A DNA stretch of 64,000 nt, taken from contig CAJJDN010000112.1 of assembly GCA_905182985.1 (NCBI GenBank), positions 313,021-377,020 of the forward strand, in the 5' to 3' direction. Below, one piece after another: positions 1 to 12,938 of this stretch. The stretch's first letter is position 1. Every line of letters starts with the position of its first letter. Both the position numbers and the translations under genes were made by a program. This DNA comes from Paramecium sonneborni (lineage: Eukaryota > Ciliophora > Oligohymenophorea > Peniculida > Parameciidae). Under the pieces are notes generated by a model. The model was not told the DNA's origin, made no database searches, and saw only the letters and a list, made by a program, of their open reading frames with translations.

Positions 1-3000
1 GGATCTGGAGCATATCCTAGATTATTATTTGATAAAAAAGAAATCATTCTTCCTGTTGTACCTCTTGGCATTTAGTCTAGGTGTTTCTTTCGTATTATTA
101 ATGATGGATATGAAAACTTAAATTTAAAATATAATTGGGCTTAAGAAATTAGTAACTTTAATTTAGATCTTAAATTTCCTGAAGGAACTACTCTAGGTGT
201 AGCCAAAAGTAAATTAAGAGTTGAAGTTGTCTTTAGTAATAAAAAACCTTTGAGTTTTACAACCAGAGTTGAATTTATTGATGAAGCCAGAGTATATTCA
301 ATATACATTTCTGGAACTACAGATAATTGTATCTTTACTAATTAATCATTCCTTTGGAGAATGGGAAGATATTAATTAGAAGTAGAAGATAAAAAACCAA
401 TCCTGTATGTTGAAGATGAAAATGTTGATTCTGATAATGAAAAATATGCAAAACATAGTTTTTCTGTTAGATCAAGTACTTCATCTAAAGGTACAGCTAA
501 TTTAGGTTATACTCCTGTTAGAAAAGAACTATTCGATTAAGCTTCTGAATATATAATTAGATGGCTCAACTATCACGTACTTACTACTACTATTACTATG
601 TATCCTGAAGAAGTCATCAATTCTAATGGATAATAGATTTTTGAATTGATTACTTTCTTAACAGGAAAATAGAATTTCTCATATAAATAAAATGTTGATC
701 CTAATTGGAAGAAATCATAAAGAGCAGAAGCACTCTATAAACAATATGATGAAATGATTAGATAATTAAAAATAGAAGGAGCTTTATTAAATCATATTAG
801 ATCAGAATATTTGTTAAGTTATTAAGATTATTTAGCTTGGTTAAAAGTTTAACCACCTAATAAATTTGAGAATGTTCCTGAAAATATGTTAAGACTTAAT
901 CCAACTAAATATAATTATTTATAATAAGATGCATGGATATCTTTATTTTATCAAATTATGAAAATCTATTATTTAAATCGAATCACTGTCAAAACATTTA
1001 AAGCACTCCCTGGTATACCTACTTCCAAATTAAGTATTCCTGAATATTATTTAGAAGGATCCAATCTTATTTCATAACCAGAAGGTATACTTCTTTACTT
1101 TTATGAAATATGTTATGAAATGCAACATCAAATTCATAAACGTATCAAGAATTTTGATTAAGATTTCAAAGATTCAACAATCATCTCAGATGCTCTGACT
1201 ACCTTCATCGGACCTTCTATGAATAAATTCTTTATTAATTTTCGTAGTTCTTGTCATCATGAAGAAGATTATAAACATAACACTGAAAAATTAATGCCAG
1301 CATTATAAGATTTTGGTCTTCAATCTCACATTTAATCTACTGATATCTATCGTCCATAATGTAGAGAAATGATTATGTTATTAGTTCAATTATTCTTTTC
1401 TTTACCTTATTACATTCCTTAAAAAGAACCTATATTCTTTTCTTGTGTATTAGGTGAAGAAGTAGTTAAAAGTATTGAACTTAAGAATCCTACTTAAAAA
1501 CCAATAAGTTATTGGGTTAAATATGAAGGACACCCTGATTTTTAATTAGAAGGAGATGAAAGCATTAAAATTGAACCAGATGTTCCATATCAATATAAAA
1601 TTAAATTTACATCAAGAATATCATAACCTGTATCTGGAAGAGTGATTTTCACAAACAAAAAAGAATCAAATATTTAAGCTGCAGCTTTAGTTTTTGAATT
1701 AAAATCAAGTATAACTGGTAGAAAATCCGAAAAATAATGGAATGTAAGTTCAATCTTATATGAAATATTTGACTTTCAAATTTAGATAACAAATAAGTTC
1801 TTATAAGATGGTGAATTTTAAATAATTATAACTCATGAGAAAAAATAAATAGAATAATAAAAAAAGAAGGGTAAATCTAACTAATAATAAATTATCAGTT
1901 AAGAGGAGGAATTTCCAGCATTTTTTTGTTAATAAGAGAAAGTTCGTATCCGTAAGAATTAAACTATTAATTTAACATTATAATATATTCCATTAACAAT
2001 GGATACTCATAAATGTTAGATAGTTCTTACAGATCCATAAGTTGGCGAATTTTAACATGATTTATAAGGAACAGTTGAATTACCTAATTTATCAGGTGAA
2101 TTTAAACCTGAAAAACCATTATATGTAGATTAAACTATTTAAATTCCATATTAAATACCTTTTAAGAATGAATATATTATAAGAGCAAGATAACAAATTT
2201 AATAGATAATGTAAATAAAATAGAAAAATAAATAATAATAAGTTGGTGGAGATAAAATAAATACATAGAATAATTTTTAGAATAAATTAGTTTTTCCAGG
2301 TAGTAATATAGATTAAATCACATTTGAATTGGAAGTATTTCCTTAAACATAATATTTATAAATTCCATAAATATTGACAGTTGGAGATGGAAATAAGAAA
2401 TAAATAGATCGTAATAATGATGGTAAATTACCAATAACATATGCATTTAAAAATGCAACAAAAGACTTTAGTGTAATATTAACATTAAAAAATAAATTTG
2501 ATATTAGAAGATATAAATTATCAGCTTCAGTATTACCAAAAATAGTCAAAGCAACATTAGAGTTTAGAGTACCAGCTAGATAATAAGTAATTTAAGAGAT
2601 TCCAATAGTGAATAATTCAGATAAGGAATGGAGTATAAAAGTATAGATAATTCAACCATAAGATGGATTATTCTAATGCCCAAATAAAGATTTTTAGGTA
2701 AAGAAAAAATCAACAGGTTTATTTCCAATAACATTTAATCCATAATGGATATCATAATGTGAAGCTAGATTAGTATTGAGTAATCCATAAACAAATGATG
2801 TATTTGAATATGATTTGATTGGAATAGGAGAAGAACCAGTGGCAGAAGAACATATAATTTTAAATTGTTAAGCTAGAAAATAAATGAAAAGAGAAATTGA
2901 GATAAAGAATAATTCAGATAAGATGATCACTTATAAAGTAGAAACTGATTTAATTTATGCAACAGGTCCATCTACAATAACTGTATAAGCAGGGAAGAAA

Positions 3001-4867
3001 GCTATTTATTAATTAATAGTTTAACCAGTATTATCAGGATAATATACTGGATCAATAACTTTTACAGAAGAAAATGGAAGATATTTATGGTATACTGTTT
3101 TTATGAATACTGAATCACCAAAATCCGTATAGACTTTAGAATTATCATGTTTAATTAGATAAGCAACAGTTATTTAATTAACACTTGCTAATCCATTACC
3201 TGAAACAGCAATTTATGAAGCAATAATAAATGGGGATGGTTTAATAGGAGAAGATTAATTTGCAATTGGAGCAAATAAAGAAGGAAACTATGAATTAACA
3301 TTTGCACCTCTTAAAGTTGGAAGATGGAGAGGTAGTGTTGCATTTGTTAATCGTTAACTTGGTGAAGTATGGTATGAATTCATATTAACATGTGAAGAAT
3401 AACCAATAATTAAATTAAATGTACTCAAAGCATCTCTAGGAAAAGTAGAATAATAAACTGTTATTTTAGAAAACCCATCTGATACCAAAATTAATTTACA
3501 ACATAAAATATCTAATCCAACTAATTTTGATATTTCTCCAGATGAATTGATCATTTAACCTTATGACATTTTAAAAGTCAATATTAAATATACACCCTCT
3601 TCACTTGATTAAATAGAATAATCTGAAATTATATTTACATCACCTATTGGTAAATGGCATTATTTAGTTTTTGGTAATGGTTTGCCACCTACTAAATTCC
3701 CAGCAACCACTGTTAGTATTGGATTAAATAAAGATTATAGTTCTGTTGTTCATTTTAAAAATCCTTTTAAAGATCCTATTACAGTCAAAGTTGATTTAGA
3801 AGCTGAAGGACATAATAAAAATGTATTCAAATTACTTACTACTAAAACTGATAAAATACTTGTTCCTGGAATGAATGTTTTATAAATTCCTTTCTCATTC
3901 GTACCCAGAGAAATCACTAGCTATTATACTGAAATTGTTATTTAAATGAATGAAAAAATTTCATGGAATTTCCCTATCAAAGGTGTAACAGAAAGTGTTT
4001 CCAATTAAACCTTATTTCATTTTAAAGCTAAATGCAGAGATAAGTGGGAAGATGAAATCAAAATTGGTCTACAAGGAATTGCTTAAAGTTTATAAGCTGA
4101 TGATAAATTTGATTTTGAATTAGCAAATATTCCTATTGATTTATAACAGATGATTAATAAATGCTTCAGTGTTAAGTGTACTAAAAATTACCTTAATAAT
4201 CCTCATGAAAATCTTCATTTTGCAATCAGATTTTAACCTATGAAACCACTTAAAGCCAGTCTTGAATTTATAGTTCTCAGATAAAGTGGAGGCAGATGGA
4301 AGTATATATATTTTAATATATATTTATTAGATATAAAATAGTCTTAGAAGCCACTTAACCTGATGAAGATGATGTCATCATAATCAGTTCGCCTTTAAAT
4401 AAAACTACAAGTGTTTCATTTAAATTAACTAATAAAACTAAAGGTTACGCTAAATTTTATGCTGGATTCACTCCTGAATCTGATGCTGAATTTTCTGTTA
4501 TACCTAAAATTGGTGATCTTGAACCATATGGAAGAGAGGGCACTACTTTTGTTATTTCATTTACTCCAATAGAATATGGTAAAATTAGAAAAGGAAAATT
4601 AGTCATTCAAACTGAGGAAATGTACTGGTACTCAATTTATTTTAATCTAGGTCTTATTTAATTAAGGGAATCCTTCCAAAGTATATACCTCCATAAATCA
4701 AATAATCTAATATAGATAATCATTAAAATAAATCCTAGATTTAATAATCTACTATTATTGATTAATCCAAAAATTATATTGTTGAAAATATTAAAAAAGC
4801 AAGATAACTTACTCCACCTGCATCCAAAAGATAGAATTTTTTAGAAGCTTCTTTTATCAAAAAATGA
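1..4867 (+). CDS. CFAP47: CFAP47-like ciliary protein, 3' part (5' end outside window)
   Basis: Partial gene, open from base 1 and ending at TGA 4865-4867; about 1,604 codons after removing introns 4302-4330 (29 nt) and 4628-4650 (23 nt). The start lies upstream. The protein is a chain of beta-sandwich (ASH/MSP/Ig-like) repeats with patterns such as EIKNNSDK, VILENPSD and SIELKNPT. Around residues 180-240 is a stretch resembling a calponin-homology domain (ASEYIIRWLNYHV, then GQQIFELITFLTGK). After the second intron the end reads YWSYLIKGILPKYIPP, a terminal signature seen in HYDIN/CFAP47-type proteins. By family knowledge it would be a central-apparatus or axonemal protein of motile cilia. 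CFAP47 is preferred over HYDIN because of the CH-like segment, but this is inference from repeat style, not alignment. Confidence 0.72.
4302..4330 (+). other. Micro-intron, 29 nt, in CFAP47-like gene
   Basis: GTATAT...TTATTAG. Removing it keeps the frame (AA|A codon) into VLEATQPDEDD. It is representative of the introns found throughout the window. Confidence 0.8.
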
Positions 4868-4909
4868 AATATCTACATATTTTTATATTTATAAAATAAT
4901 ATTACAATA

Positions 4910-5514
4910 TCATTTTTTATCAAGATCATCTTAGTTCAACAATTTTGTTGTTTCCTTGCTAAAGTAATTCTTAGATTCTAATTGATTCTTTTATGTTAAT
5001 AATTCATCTCTTAAAATTATAAATATTTATCATTACCTCACTTCATTTACAACTTTATCACTAACTCCAAAATAATCTAATAAATTATATAGAAAATGCT
5101 TTTAGAAGTTTGGATCAAATTTCAAAGCTGTATCTATTTGTTTTCATTTATTTTTGCTAGACCTCTCATATATTCAATTGGATTATAGAGGCCTAAAAAA
5201 GATGTTAGAATTCAAATACCTGTGATAGCTGCAGTACCCAATATATAAAATGATGTAAAAACAATTGATTAAATTGTGCCATATTTAATTACTTCTCTAA
5301 ACCAAAATTTCTATGGAGAGAATAACTTTTTTGAATAATGTTTGAAATGTATTGTGTAATACATTGTAAATCCTGCAGTAATCAAATTGAATGGTACAAG
5401 TAAATACAATCTATAATTTGGTAAATATTGTTATTTATATTTCTATTCAAGTATTTTTAACTATTCTTCAGTTAAATTATCAATGTTATCCATTCTTATC
5501 TCATCGTCATCCAT
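4910..5514 (-). CDS. Small membrane protein, unknown
   Basis: Starts MDDDEIRMDNIDNLTEEQ at ATG 5512-5514 and ends at TGA 4910-4912; 173 aa after removing three proposed introns of 27, 29 and 27 nt (spliced length divides by three). Two hydrophobic segments are visible: YRLYLLVPFNLITAGFTMYY and, after a basic stretch, TIQSIVFTSFYILGTAAITG. The C-terminal half is charged (KFDPNFQKHFLYNLLDYFGV...LLNQDDLDKK). I do not recognise the family. The middle intron begins GTCTAG, which is atypical, so that junction is less certain. Convergent with the CFAP47-like gene, 42 bp apart. Confidence 0.6.
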
Positions 5515-5710
5515 CACAAATAATTTTATAAATAATATAATATTTTCAAACAAATAAGGAGAGAGACATTTAATAAAAAAGATATTGTGAAAAATAGTTC
5601 AAATTGATAAATGGAATGAAAAGGATTACTAATTTTAAATGATTAAAGAATTTAAAAAAAAGTAAATATAAATATAAAAAAGTATAAATTTTAATAATAT
5701 ATCAGTTGAT

Positions 5711-6683
5711 TCATTCATCTACCCATCTTAATTTTTTTCCATCTTCCCATTCTCCTACTCTTTCAATTCCATTGCTTCCTCTATAAAGACCTTAACCATG
5801 TTATTATCCATCTTTCCAAAAACCTTTATACATTCTTCCATCTGGCCAGAAGAATTCTCCAAAACCATGTTTTTTATCATCAAAGTATTATCCTTTATAT
5901 TTCCTTCAATCTTTCCATGTAAAAATACCATTTCCATCCATTTTATTATCTTTCCAATCTCCTGTATATTCTCTAGAATCAGCCCATTTATAGACTCCTT
6001 TACCATGAATATTATTAAATGCAAACTCTCCAGTGTAAGTACTACTGTCACTCTATGTAAATGTTCCAATTCCATGTTTTAATCCCATATCATAATCACC
6101 TTCATACATAGCTCCATCAATCCATTTTTCAATTCCAAAACCATGTTATTTATCTTCTTGCCATTCACCTACATATGAAGCTCCATCTTTATGATAATAA
6201 GTTCCTTTTCCATGAGCTTTATCATTAAACCATTCTTCAATGTATACATCTCCATCAGCATGAATTAATCTACCTTTTCCATTGGCCATATCTGACATGA
6301 AATAACCTTCATAAATAGAACCATCAGCCCAATGTTATTTACCTCTTCCTTATCTCATTCCATTTTTCCATTATCCTTCATAGTACATTAGTTTCAATTT
6401 CTAATACTCCTGAATAAGATAGAAGAAATATACCCTCAGTTGGATCATTATATTAATATGGACCTAATCTAATTAATGCTTCTTAAGTAAATTAATTTGA
6501 GAAATCAGGTATTACATTAAGAGTTTTGAGATTAGATCTAATATGTTGAGTTTATTGAGAACATTAAGATAATTTTGGTTAAAAACTTAAATTTTCTTAA
6601 TTATCAGGTGCCTTTTTAGTTGGTTTAATTTCATTGCGAGATTCATATACATGTTAATCATCACATGTTGCACAATTTCCCAT
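5711..6683 (-). pseudogene. MORN-repeat protein with a frame break and an in-frame TGA
   Basis: Begins MGNCATCDDQHVYES at 6683. G2 with Thr6 fits an N-myristoylation signal and Cys4 could be palmitoylated. After a low-complexity N-terminus come about nine MORN repeats ([44 protein letters not shown] and so on) and the end EWEDGKKLRWVDE at TGA 5711-5713. Two defects are visible. A one-base frame discontinuity near 6390-6400 (between GVLEIETN and YYEGQW) is not explained by any micro-intron I could fit. A TGA at 5906-5908 stands where the repeat expects a Gly codon (WKD[TGA]RKYKG). MORN proteins often bind membranes or act as scaffolds in cilia. It may be a decaying copy, a sequencing error, or a truncated but expressed gene. 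Confidence 0.7.
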
Positions 6684-6706
6684 TTTTGACTGTTATAATA
6701 TTTATT
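6684..6706. promoter_or_regulatory. 23-bp divergent intergenic between MORN and Kelch ATGs
   Basis: Only 23 bp separate the two start codons. Any promoter or 5' UTR for either gene must overlap the opposite coding region, or one ATG is not the true start. No motif is recognisable. Confidence 0.4.
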
Positions 6707-8297
6707 ATGTTATCTAATCGATCAAATAAGGATACTAAAGAAGTTAAACGAATAAGTTTAATTCCAAGTAGATAGGAATAATAATAATAAGAATAAGAAT
6801 ATAAGTACATTTAACCTGTAAAAACTGTAAATTTAGAGAATCAGGATCCAAAATGGTCAGAATTAAAAGTTGATGGAAAGAATATCAAACATAGGGCATA
6901 TACAAGTATAACAATTCATAATGATTTGTATATTATAAATTATAATATAGCTTATATTTATATGGAGGATATTAAGTATAACTCGGAATCATGGATGAAT
7001 TTTATCGTATGAATTTAAAGAGTTTAAGTTACTAATGGGAAAAGTTAACTTACAAGGATAACCCTGGACCAAGAACTAGACACTAAATGTGTACTTATGC
7101 AGATAAAATTTACATTTTTGGTGGCTAAATACATTAATCTATATCCACTAATTCCATGTGGTATTTTGATCTAAATTCTCATACTTGGATCAAATGCAAA
7201 ATTAATCAATCTTATCCTCCAGAAATAGATAATCATAGTGCAATTATCCATAATGATAATTGGATTATATTTGGTGGTTTTTTTGGAGGAACTGTTGGTT
7301 TACATTCTAATTATGTCTATAAATATGAATTTGCTTCAAATACTTGGTAAAGAATCCAACCTTAAAATAATACTGCACCTACTCCTAGAGATGGAGCTGG
7401 TATTGCTATTCATTAAAATATTCTATATATGTTTGGAGGATCTAATGGACATTAAAGATTTAATGATCTTTGGAAATTTGATTTCTAAGTATGGACATAT
7501 ATTCCTGTCAGTTCTAATATCTTACCTAAAGTCAGATCAGGACATGTTATGCTTGCTCATTAAGATAAAATTATTATCTTTGGTGGTATTCATGATATTA
7601 CTTGGGAATTAGATGATTTATTTATTTTTCATCTCAAAAAAATGGAATGGATTAGTGTTGATGAAGATAGTGCAAGGAGAAAAGATAGATAATAGTTATC
7701 TCCTAATAAAGATAATAAATAAGATCTTTAACATTCAAGAAGATAATTTAGAAAATCTAACAGAACTGGTAGTATTAAAAAAACTATTAAAAGAACAACT
7801 CTCTCTCCACTTAAAAAACCAGATTAATCTGAAGATAGTTTAGAATCACCTACTAGAAATTTATCTTAAGCTTAATCTAATTAAAAAACACTTGATGAAA
7901 AAAAAAGAAAAGAAATCTAATAAAAAAAAATGGCTCTATTAAAAATATTTGAAGTTGATGAAGGTTAAAAAGTATAATTAAGAGATAATTCACCAACTTC
8001 AGAAAAAATGAGAAATTCATTATTCTTGGTTGGCAATCCAAAAGCTGATTTAAAAATTAGATAAGGAAAATTAACAGAATTTGGAAAACCTTTGGTTTCA
8101 AAGTAAAATTTATATTATTATTAATCAGATTCCTTTAACCACTTTAATCTATGCAAAATTCTATTGTTGGAAAGAAACCTTGCGCTCGAGATGGACATTC
8201 ATTTACAATCTATAATACTTAACTTATCATTTTTGGAGGAGATAGACATTAAATGTCTTTTAATGATATACATTCTTTAGATTTAACTAAAATTTGA
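6707..8297 (+). CDS. Kelch-repeat protein
   Basis: 513 aa from ATG 6707 to TGA 8295-8297, with introns at about 6929-6951 (23 nt) and 8103-8128 (26 nt, CAG acceptor). Residues from about 70 to 300 form Kelch blades, each with a glycine-pair motif: LYLYGGYQ, IYIFGGQ, WIIFGGFF, LYMFGGSN, IIIFGGIH; a last blade (TQLIIFGGDRHQ) follows the second intron. Between blades and the last blade lies a basic, Ser-rich region of about 130 residues (RRQFRKSNRTGSIKKTIKR). Kelch propellers are protein-interaction modules; no catalytic domain is seen. Its ATG is only 23 bp from the ATG of the divergent MORN gene. Confidence 0.85.
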
Positions 8298-9058
8298 TAA
8301 TTATTTTATAAATTAAATCTTTTAAGAATTCAATCAATTTTTTTATATTTTATTATAATTTATAACGTTTTAAACAATTCTTATAATTTTTATACCAAAA
8401 AAACATCTACAAGTTTCTTATAAAATTAAGGATTACACTTTAATCTAATTAACTATTCTCAAATCTTTATTAGGTTAACTAATAACTTGTAATTAATTTA
8501 AAATTTTTACATATATTTTAAGTAGTTTTATAATTGCATTTTTATTATATAATATAAATTATTGATCGAAAGTTTGACATAATTAAAATTATTTTTATTC
8601 ATAAATTCCTCCTAGTTTTATTTTCTCATATACAACCTCTCTCCCCATAAATTCCTGCTGAAAAGAAAATATATACGAAAATATAAGTAAATTCAAAAAA
8701 TAATGTGGAAAAAAATTTAATCGTTTTGTGAATATGTATTATCGGAAATTATGTTACCAATCAAAATTTCAAATATTCTTTTTTCATACGAATATATTCT
8801 TGAATATTAGAGATTTTTCACTTTAAATAAATCTGATGTATTGATTTAAAGAATTCTTAAATCGTTTCGCTGCATTGAATAAAAATAATTAAAATAATTT
8901 TTATTTATATATATATAAATTCGGTTAGATCATACTAAAAAAATATTAATATAATGAGAGATATTTGAATATTTAAAATGTTTATTTTAAATCTCATAAA
9001 AACATATCTTTTTAGTGGTATAAATGCACAGCTTTTTATTTCGATATTAATAATTAAA
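8298..9058. other. AT-rich intergenic, no gene seen
   Basis: 761 bp of very AT-rich sequence with short A/T runs and a TATATATATA tract near 8906-8918. I found no coherent reading frame on either strand. It presumably holds the 3' end of the Kelch transcript and the promoter of the next gene. Confidence 0.5.
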
Positions 9059-9453
9059 ATGTAAAAATTCTTAACAATCGCATTACTTATTCTCTGTATC
9101 ACAGCCAAAAAATATCACAAATCAGATGAGAAAGAACCTGAAAAATAACCTGAGAAATAGCCTGAAAAAGAGCCTGTTTAAGATTCTAATCCTATGGTTT
9201 AATGCCTTGAAAAAAACTGTATGAATGAGGCATTTGGATGTTTCTTCGATGAGGAATGTGCCAAAACTATGGATTCTTGTGAAAAAGAGTATGGAGATAA
9301 TATTAGAATAGATGAGGTAACTAATTATAATTATTTCTTTAGCTTGTCAAATGCTCATCCGATAATAAAATAGCTATTGTTTTTTCTGAGTGTATGGAAA
9401 AAAACTGTAACAATTTAGGGAAGATAATGAGATTTTTAAATAGAAGAAACTGA
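9059..9453 (+). CDS. Small secreted Cys-rich protein
   Basis: 122 aa (MQKFLTIALLILCITAKKYH...) with a clear N-terminal signal peptide, a Glu/Pro/Lys/Gln spacer (EKEPEKQPEKQPEKEP) and about eight cysteines. One 26-nt intron at 9317-9342; TGA at 9451-9453. Two similar segments, CLEKNCMNEAFGCF and CMEKNCNNLGKI, suggest an internal duplication of a C-x-EKNC unit. It is likely exported or lumenal, with disulfides. I do not recognise a named family and no partner is implied by neighbours. Confidence 0.75.
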
Positions 9454-9906
9454 GCATTGTGATGATTTAATTTTACATATATCCAAAATAGTCATCATTT
9501 TTCTAAAATATTATTCTTATTTAAGACCAAACACACCAAGTTTTTAAGTGATGCAAGGTTTAATTTTTTAATTTAGAATACATTTTTGAGTCTAAACATC
9601 AAATAAAGTTAATCATGATTGTCGAGATAAATAAAATAAGACGATACGATGAAAAGTTTGGTTCATGTTTCACAAGAATATTTATATTAATTTTTTAATT
9701 AATATATTTTATATAATTATCAAAAATTCTTATAAAATTTTATAGTTTATCTCATATTGTCTTTTTTTGGAATCATGTTAAATATAATATGGAGTATTTT
9801 AATAAAATTAAATTTCTAAAATTTGATTCCGATTTTGATTGAAATATCTTAATTATAATAAATGAATATTTGCCATTTTAAAAACTAAATCGATAATGCT
9901 AACAGT

Positions 9907-10505
9907 ATGTTTGATGACGAATCAAATTAAAATAAGTTAGTAAAAACAAAACTCAGCATTTAAAAAAAAGTAGATATGTGAGCATCTATTTGAGGATAAA
10001 GTGATTAATCAGAAATTTTATAGATTGATTAAACTCAGAAATTCCAGACATAGAAGTTGAACAATATCTATATAATAACAATCTTGAATACTATCCAACT
10101 TTCCAATAAGAAGAATTCATTTATTATTTTTTTATCTTATAGAACATCTCAAAACTAAAAATGGGACTGGTACTAAATAGGCTATTGATTAATAAACTAA
10201 AAAGCTCGAAGAATGGATTTTCAGTTTAAGAAATAGAAATGGTTAGAAACTAGTAAGGGAATTTAAAGTTAAGAAATATTTAGAAAAGAAAAGAAAAAGA
10301 ACTTACAGAAAAAAATATCATTATTAAGTTAAGGTAAAAAATGGCAGATGAAAGAATGTAAATTAAAAGAAGGTTTTTTACTTGGAAATAGGTATACAAT
10401 AGAATCTAAAAATAGGCTATTACAATGTTAGATGCAGATTAATCTAAGAAAGAATGGAATGATTACTTTAGAATCAAGGCTTTGTTATAATTAAAAGATA
10501 ATTGA
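9907..10505 (+). CDS. Hypothetical basic protein, 5' structure unresolved
   Basis: A single frame is open from about 10038 to TGA 10503-10505 (EIPDIEVEQYLYNNNLEYYP ... KLRQKMADERMQIKRRFFTW ... KKEWNDYFRIKALLQLKDN). It is Lys/Arg/Gln-rich and helical-looking in its second half. A plausible start (MFDDESNQNKLVKTKLSIQ) lies at 9907, but the link between the two parts needs an intron of 40-68 nt or two introns that I could not place with confidence. No family recognised. Confidence 0.5.
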
Positions 10506-10756
10506 GTTAATAATCTCTGATTCTTTAAATACACTTTAAGATTTTTAAATTTCTGATTATATAATATTAATTAATTATAATAACTATTCATATAATAGAA
10601 TCTAATTATTGAATAGATATTATCATTTAGTTCAGATTATCGTTTAAATATATCGATTATAGATTTTTGATATATTGATTAAGTTTGTATGTTGAGAGTC
10701 ATCTTTATAAAATTTGTATTAAATATATAAAATATTTAAAATATAAAATAATAAAG

Positions 10757-12766
10757 TCATCCTAAAAAAAGTGTATTAGAAGTGCTTTTTGTATTTTTGG
10801 AGAGATTATTTTCATAACTATAACCACTAAATAGATTTTAGACTGAATTTTTTTTAAGAAGGATTTTATTTTCTTTAATTAAATCATCTTGACTATCATT
10901 ATCTTCACTAATTTAATTTAAATATTCAATATTGTCATCAATTTCCTAAATGAAAATATTATATTATACTTTTGGAATATAAGGAGATTAGATTTCTTTA
11001 TTTAGAAGTTTTGACCATGGAAAATTTTTAAGCCAAGGATGATTTTTAACTTCATCTGGTCCTTTAAAGCCTAATCTATTGATTGGTTTTCTTTATATTA
11101 ATTTGTTAATAAAATCAGCTCCTTCAATAGACCAATCATTAGGAATTTCTGATTTTTTAATTTAGATCTATCTTGTAAGTATTTAATCTCTAATTTCTTA
11201 TCTTGATCTTCCATTATAAGGTCTTCTTCCCAACATAAATTCATAACCTATAATTCCTAAAGCAAAATAATCAACAGCAATAGTATGATTTTATCTACAC
11301 ATTACTTCTGGAGCTAAAAAGTTTTTGAAATAGATAGATACCCATATACCCAGGAGTACCACTGGTATCTTAAGAATTATCTGGTTTCCATGTTCTGGCA
11401 ATTCCAAGATCTGTTAATCTAACATATCCTTATTTATCCAAAACCAAATTTTCTGGTTTAAGATCTCTATGAATTATATTATTATTATGTAAATATTCTA
11501 ATGATAATATAACACAAGCTATAAAGAATTTAGTTTGATATTCTTTAAATCTTCTCATTTTACTTATATGATATCTTAAATCACCACCTGTTAATAAATC
11601 CATCACTAAATATAAATTGTGTCTATCTTAAAAACAATAATTCATATTAATTAAGAAAGGATGTTTATATTCTGCTAAAAGATTTCGTTCATTCATAACT
11701 GAATTAACACTTCTTTTAGCAATTACTTTTGCTTTAGACATTTCTTTCATTGCATATAATTATTTAGATTTCTTAATTTCAACTTTCCATACTTTTCCAA
11801 ACCCACCTTTCCCAATAACATAATGAAATTGAAAACTATTCTTATTTACTTAGATATTACAATCTAACACTAATTTTTCTAATTCATTATCATTTGAATC
11901 GATTAAATCATTTTATTTGATTGACCTCTTAGAATTTTATTATCTAGATTGATGTTGAAAATTCATCATAGAATTAAAAATATTCTCAAAACCTTTGGAG
12001 TATTTATATTTATAAGGGACTTATAATTCCTATTGTTAAATACTAATCTAAGGCACTTAATTAATGTTTGGACATAATTTATCAATAGTATTATTTTCTT
12101 TAATTAAACTGTCTTATTATTTGAATTAATTATCTAATTATCTAGTTTAATGAACACTCGAAAATTTTGGTTAAATAAATGAAGATATTTTTTAGACTGT
12201 AGTATTTGGAGATCTAGAATTTTTTCGGGCAGTGTTTCTATTTATAATATTAAGATTCTCAAAACAAGTAGATTCGAGAGGGGACTAATCTTTTGATTAA
12301 TTATGCGATTATATTTATGAGTCTTATTAATAATCTTATGACATTAATTTAGATAAAACTATATTATTACCTCGAGAACTTAGATTAAAAATATATTATC
12401 ATACTTCTCTTTATGAAATGAATTGTTTCTACTACTATTAATGTTTATAGCACTCTAATTCCTAGAATGCTTGGATTAAATTTGATAATGCGACTGATCT
12501 TATTTTGGCATATTCAATTACATTATCTTAACTTTCGTAGGTGTTACACTCCTTTAAGAAGATGGACTTTGTCTATTTTTAGTAGTTTTCTAAGCAATTT
12601 AAAAAAAACTAGTAAATTAACTTAATCCTAATGGAAATTTGTTAATTTATTTAGAATGCTCATTAAATGATTCCTTTATTATATTAGTATATTATCTTAC
12701 AGGTTTTGCCTTAATTAAATTAAGTTTAGTAGGAAATAAATCTTTGAGATTACGGTGGTTAGACAT
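10757..12766 (-). CDS. AGC-type Ser/Thr protein kinase
   Basis: 651 aa from ATG 12764-12766 to TGA 10757-10759, with introns 12379-12404 (26 nt, AAG acceptor) and 11314-11341 (28 nt). About 250 N-terminal residues are Ser/Asn/Gln-rich and probably disordered. The kinase domain follows: GKGGFGKV glycine loop, YAMKEM (ATP lysine), HRDLKPENLV catalytic loop, DLGIAR (DFG replaced by DLG), TPGYMAPE, VDYFALG, and RKPINRLG before HPWLKNFPW. The order and the NHPWLKNF-type segment are typical of AGC-like kinases. All catalytic residues appear present, so it should be active; the substrate is unknown. The C-tail is acidic (QEIDDNIEYLNQISEDNDSQ). Confidence 0.9.
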
Positions 12767-12938
12767 TGTTAATATAATATAAATATAAATAATTAAACAA
12801 TTTATAAGTTCAGTAATGAGAATTCTACAGTAATTAAGAATTACAATAAAGACTATCTGTGAATACTAGAATAGATTTGGATGAAGCTATTATAAAATGA
12901 ATGATATTAAATTATTATATATATATATTTAAGCTGAA

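Noticed and set aside
5798..6082. + strand ORF of 94 codons
   Set aside because: Antisense of the MORN repeats; no independent support.
8900..8920. TATATATATA tract as a specific promoter
   Set aside because: Such tracts are everywhere in this AT-rich DNA and carry no specific information.
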